Shown here one piece after another: positions 12,066 through 14,847 of a DNA stretch of 14,847 nucleotides; position 1 is the stretch's first letter; each line of letters opens with the position of its first letter. The DNA is from Candidatus Kaiserbacteria bacterium RIFCSPLOWO2_01_FULL_55_19 (GTDB taxonomy: Bacteria > Patescibacteriota > Minisyncoccia > Phycocordibacterales > Phycocordibacteraceae). A program made the position numbers and the translations under genes. The stretch is from positions 1,359 to 16,205 of the forward strand of contig MFMD01000015.1 of NCBI GenBank assembly GCA_001781715.1, in the 5' to 3' direction. Below the pieces are notes generated by a model that had not been told where the DNA came from, did not search any database, and worked only from the letters and a program-made list of their open reading frames with translations.

Positions 12066-13124
12066 TTACTTGTCCACTGGTAGAGACCCTTCGGGAGTCC
12101 GGCTCTGATAGTAGAGCGCCATAAGAAGGAGCGAGAGGTCCGGCGTGACGCTGGTCGCCTCCTGCACCAAACCGATGATATGGCTCGCCAGAAGCGCGAT
12201 AATCTTGGGCGGATTATCCGAGAGCCAGAGCGAACCGAGATTTGCTACATCAAGCGTTTTTCGTTCAGAAGCAAGGTCTTTCTCCTTGGTGAGGAGGAAT
12301 ATCGTGCGCGGGAGAGGAAATCGCTCCGCGAGCCGGGCAAGTTTGCCCGAGATATTCTTCAGCCACGCGGCAGTATCGGGGGTGCCCGGCACCTCAATGA
12401 TATCCATAAGCAAATCTCTCCGTATGAGGGCGATAGAGGTGAGTGGCCCGGTCGCGTCAAGGATAAGCGCGTCGCGCTCGTGAGGAAATGCGATGCAGAG
12501 CGCTTGGTAGCGGAGCGAACTGCCCGAGATGGTGAGAATCTTCTTCGTGTGATACAAGCGCCGGAGCGCCTCGTGGATGCTTTTGGCAACCTGTTCGTCA
12601 ATAAGCGAGGTGAGGACAATAATGGAGGCGCGGTGCGCTCGCTTCCCATACGGGTCGCGCGTTTCGTACCCATTGAGGATGGTCCCGATGATGCTCTCGT
12701 CGGCGAGCATCTTGCCTGCGGATGCGGTGCTGGTGTTCTTGAGCGCTCCTATCACCATATCTCTCGTGAAGGTGAACGACTCGTCCTGCTCAAGGTATTC
12801 GGTGCGCACCGAGGTCGTTTGCCACGGTGCGTCAATGGAGACGAGGACGGTGCCGACCGACGCACTGCCCACTGCTCGTACCAGCACGGGCGCCCCTTCG
12901 CTGATAAGCGCATCTCCGAGCGCTCCGAGCGCGCGAAGCATCGCCTCCTCGTGGGGCTCTCCTTTACGGATTTCTATGGGCAGCCTTCGGGTGTAGTGGA
13001 TGAGCGGCTTCTCCCCTCCTGTGTACTGTGCATACGCACCGGCGACCGAGTCAGGGCCGATATCAATTAGTACCACGATTTCTGATTGCTTCTTTCTATG
13101 AAGAAAATCGCGGAGTAAACTCAT
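12066..13124 (-). CDS. PilM/FtsA-like actin-fold ATPase
   Basis: 352-residue cytoplasmic protein with an actin/Hsp70-type fold, inferred from motif layout. The phosphate-1-like strand IVVLIDIGPDSVAGAYA spans residues ~16-32, and the phosphate-2-like ALILDATGPLTSIALI spans ~219-234 with Asp223. Between them, ILNGYETRDPYGKRA (~149-163) resembles the NGY-x5-P-x-G-K region of FtsA/PilM relatives. There is no membrane helix. PilM in other bacteria binds the short cytoplasmic tail of PilN, and FtsA binds FtsZ. Here the next gene encodes a one-helix membrane protein with a cytoplasmic N-terminal tail, a natural partner. It starts 4 nt after the alaS stop. Fold assignment is moderately sure; whether it belongs to a pilus, division or secretion machine is unknown. 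Confidence 0.75.
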   Translation of the reverse strand: MSLLRDFLHRKKQSEIVVLIDIGPDSVAGAYAQYTGGEKPLIHYTRRLPIEIRKGEPHEEAMLRALGALGDALISEGAPVLVRAVGSASVGTVLVSIDAPWQTTSVRTEYLEQDESFTFTRDMVIGALKNTSTASAGKMLADESIIGTILNGYETRDPYGKRAHRASIIVLTSLIDEQVAKSIHEALRRLYHTKKILTISGSSLRYQALCIAFPHERDALILDATGPLTSIALIRRDLLMDIIEVPGTPDTAAWLKNISGKLARLAERFPLPRTIFLLTKEKDLASERKTLDVANLGSLWLSDNPPKIIALLASHIIGLVQEATSVTPDLSLLLMALYYQSRTPEGSLPVDK

Positions 13125-13128
13125 TCGT

Positions 13129-14847
13129 TTATTCTAACACTGCTTTGATGCGGCGGATGCCGGCGGACGACGCCTCCTCCTTCGCAATCTTAAATTTCTT
13201 CCCGCCAAGCCCTAGCTCGCGTGTATTGCTTACATGTGGTCCGCCGCAAAATTCTATAGAAAATGCGGCTTCAAGCGGGCCGACTGAATAGACCGAAACC
13301 ATATCAGGGTAGGTCGCGCCGAATTCGTGCTCGGCACCGAGCTTCTCTGCTTCTTTTTTTTTCATATCGGTACGAATGACCGGAACTGCCTCTTTAATCT
13401 TCTCATTCACGATTTTCTCTACCTCTGCCTTCTGCTCTGCGGTCATCTTCGCGCCCCAGCTGAAGTCGATACGGAGCCGTTCGCTGGTAATGTTACTTCC
13501 CCGCTGGTGGACATCCTTCCCGAGCACCATCTGGAGCGCCTTGAGGAGAAGGTGGTGCGCAGTGTGATAGCGAATTGTCTGCTCCGCGTGGTCGGCGAGC
13601 CCGCCTGCAAACTTCTGTGCCGCTCCCGCCCGTGAGAGACTCTGGTGTCCCTGTATTTTCTTCTGCACCGCACTCATATCTAGAGCAATGCCACGCTCCT
13701 TTGCGATTTCTTCGGTGAGCTCTACGGGAAAGCCATAGGTGGTGAAGAGCATAAAAGCGTCAACATCGTTGCCCATCTTCTCCAACTCACGCATACCGTG
13801 AGCGAGGGTCTTTCTGAACTGCTCTTCCTCCTGCCCAAATTCAACGGTATATCCACCTGCAATCTCGGCAAGAATCGGATCCTTGATTCCAAGACGGTCG
13901 GCTTCGCGAATGGCACGTCGAATGAGCCGACGGAGCACATATCCCTGTTCAGTGTTTGAAGGCCGCACTCTGGCTTCAAATATTCGAGACGTGGCGCGAA
14001 TATGGTCAAGAATGATACGGAATGAGCGAGTTGCTCCGGCATCGCCATACTTCTTACCCGAACGCTTCTCAAGAGTTTCGCGGGGAGCATCAAACACATC
14101 AATCAGGAAGACATCAGGGTTGTCGCGCGTGGCGGCGGCGAGGCGCTCCAGGCCGCCGCCGAAGTCCACATTCTGCTTCGGGAGCTTGCCGAATGAACCG
14201 TCGGCGTTCTTGATGTACTCCATAAAGACCGAGTTCCCTATTTCCATAAATCGCCCGCAGTCGCAGTTGGGGTGGCACTGTTCACCAAATGCGAGGTCAT
14301 GCTTGGTTTGAAAATCAAAAAAGATTTCAGAATCGGGACCGCCCGGCTCCCCTGCCGGCATCTTATCCGGTGTGCCGGAGCGGCTCCACCAATTCTTCTT
14401 AGCGTCATAAAAAAGAATTCTCTCCTCCGGTATTCCGATGTTCTTCCAAATTTCCGCTGCTTCAGTATCTTTGGGCAGGCCAAGCGCTTCATCACCCGCA
14501 AAGCAGGTAACCCAAAGTCGCTCCTTGGGGAGCTTGAGCTCTTCGGTCAAGAATTCAAATATCCACGGCAGCTGCTCCTTCTTGAAGTAGTCCCCGAGAG
14601 ACCAATTCCCGAGCATCTCAAAGAAGGTGGTGTGGCGATTGTCCCCCACCTCCTCTATGTCTCCCGCGCGAAACGAGAGTTGGGAATTCACGAGTCGATT
14701 ACCCTCCGGGTGCGGCTCGCCGAGAAGATACGGGACGAGGGGCTGCATCCCGCTACTGGTGAAGAGGGTCGTGGGGTCGTTCTCGGGCACGATAGGCGCC
14801 GAGGGAATAACGGCGTGTCCTCGCTTATGGAAGAAGTCCAGATACCG
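13129..14847 (-). CDS. alaS: Alanyl-tRNA synthetase, minimal form, 5' end cut by window
   Basis: Class II synthetase charging tRNA-Ala. The frame is open to the window edge (572 residues seen, starting RYLDFFHKRGHAVIPSAPI). About 10-20 N-terminal residues are missing, by comparison with E. coli. Catalytic marks: motif 2 NRHTTFFEMLGNWSLGDYF (~visible 70-88) and motif 3 FGGGLERLAAATRD (~229-242). The tRNA-recognition helices follow. The editing core keeps its zinc ligands, HTAHH (428-432) and CGGPH (534-538). The usual beta-barrel between the helical region and HxxxH is absent (HQSLSRAGAAQKFAGGLAD leads straight into it), and so is the C-terminal C-Ala domain, since the protein stops soon after the CxxxH site. 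Total length would be about 585-590, against about 875 in E. coli. The GTG at 14790 is an internal codon, not the start. Confidence 0.96.
   Translation of the reverse strand, partial: RYLDFFHKRGHAVIPSAPIVPENDPTTLFTSSGMQPLVPYLLGEPHPEGNRLVNSQLSFRAGDIEEVGDNRHTTFFEMLGNWSLGDYFKKEQLPWIFEFLTEELKLPKERLWVTCFAGDEALGLPKDTEAAEIWKNIGIPEERILFYDAKKNWWSRSGTPDKMPAGEPGGPDSEIFFDFQTKHDLAFGEQCHPNCDCGRFMEIGNSVFMEYIKNADGSFGKLPKQNVDFGGGLERLAAATRDNPDVFLIDVFDAPRETLEKRSGKKYGDAGATRSFRIILDHIRATSRIFEARVRPSNTEQGYVLRRLIRRAIREADRLGIKDPILAEIAGGYTVEFGQEEEQFRKTLAHGMRELEKMGNDVDAFMLFTTYGFPVELTEEIAKERGIALDMSAVQKKIQGHQSLSRAGAAQKFAGGLADHAEQTIRYHTAHHLLLKALQMVLGKDVHQRGSNITSERLRIDFSWGAKMTAEQKAEVEKIVNEKIKEAVPVIRTDMKKKEAEKLGAEHEFGATYPDMVSVYSVGPLEAAFSIEFCGGPHVSNTRELGLGGKKFKIAKEEASSAGIRRIKAVLE

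Noticed and set aside
12180..13070. Long plus-strand ORF opposite the PilM-like gene (296 codons), with similar ones opposite rpoA, rpsD, dnaJ and dnaK
   Set aside because: They are antisense shadows caused by GC-rich codon bias of the recognised minus-strand genes; products are Arg/Gly-rich and match no family.

Overview
The window looks like a chromosomal segment of a Patescibacteria/CPR bacterium, most likely in the Parcubacteria group. The lineage call is inference. It rests on short Cys-poor ribosomal proteins, a minimal alanyl-tRNA synthetase, a PilM/FtsA-like ATPase next to a membrane-anchored baseplate-J-like protein, and core genes that start without Shine-Dalgarno (SD) sequences. 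Every supported gene is on the minus strand, so the gene order below runs from the right end (14847) to the left end (1). Stops are TAA, TAG and TGA, with no sign of recoding. I saw no tRNA, rRNA, CRISPR array, transposase or integrase. No gene-free stretch exceeds about 110 bases.

Region 1 (14847-10818): alaS (5' end cut by the window), a PilM/FtsA-like ATPase, and a single-pass membrane protein of the baseplate-J-like type common in CPR. They are spaced as one transcription unit.

Region 2 (10810-6566): a strong promoter, then infA-rpmJ-rpsM-rpsK-rpsD-rpoA-rplQ-rplM-rpsI. This is the classical alpha operon with the L13-S9 pair appended, closed by a GAAA-loop hairpin terminator. Two 96-bp intergenic gaps (rpsM/rpsK and rpoA/rplQ) hold diverged copies of one repeat that runs exactly from stop codon to start codon. 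Paired substitutions in its arms preserve base pairing.

Region 3 (6556-5345): a compact independent unit of three small unrecognised genes (117, 160 and 66 aa). It has its own consensus promoter, strong SD sequences before all three genes, and its own 12-bp hairpin terminator. It sits between the ribosomal and chaperone operons and is the most likely place for something undescribed.

Region 4 (5336-1): a promoter almost touching the grpE start codon, then grpE-dnaK-dnaJ, a five-helix membrane protein of unknown function, and tyrS (3' end cut by the window). GrpE, DnaK and DnaJ form the Hsp70 folding machine. AlaRS and TyrRS charge tRNAs, and the rest of the core supplies ribosome, initiation factor 1 and RNA polymerase alpha. 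The window is thus dense information-processing DNA interrupted by one unexplained three-gene cassette.
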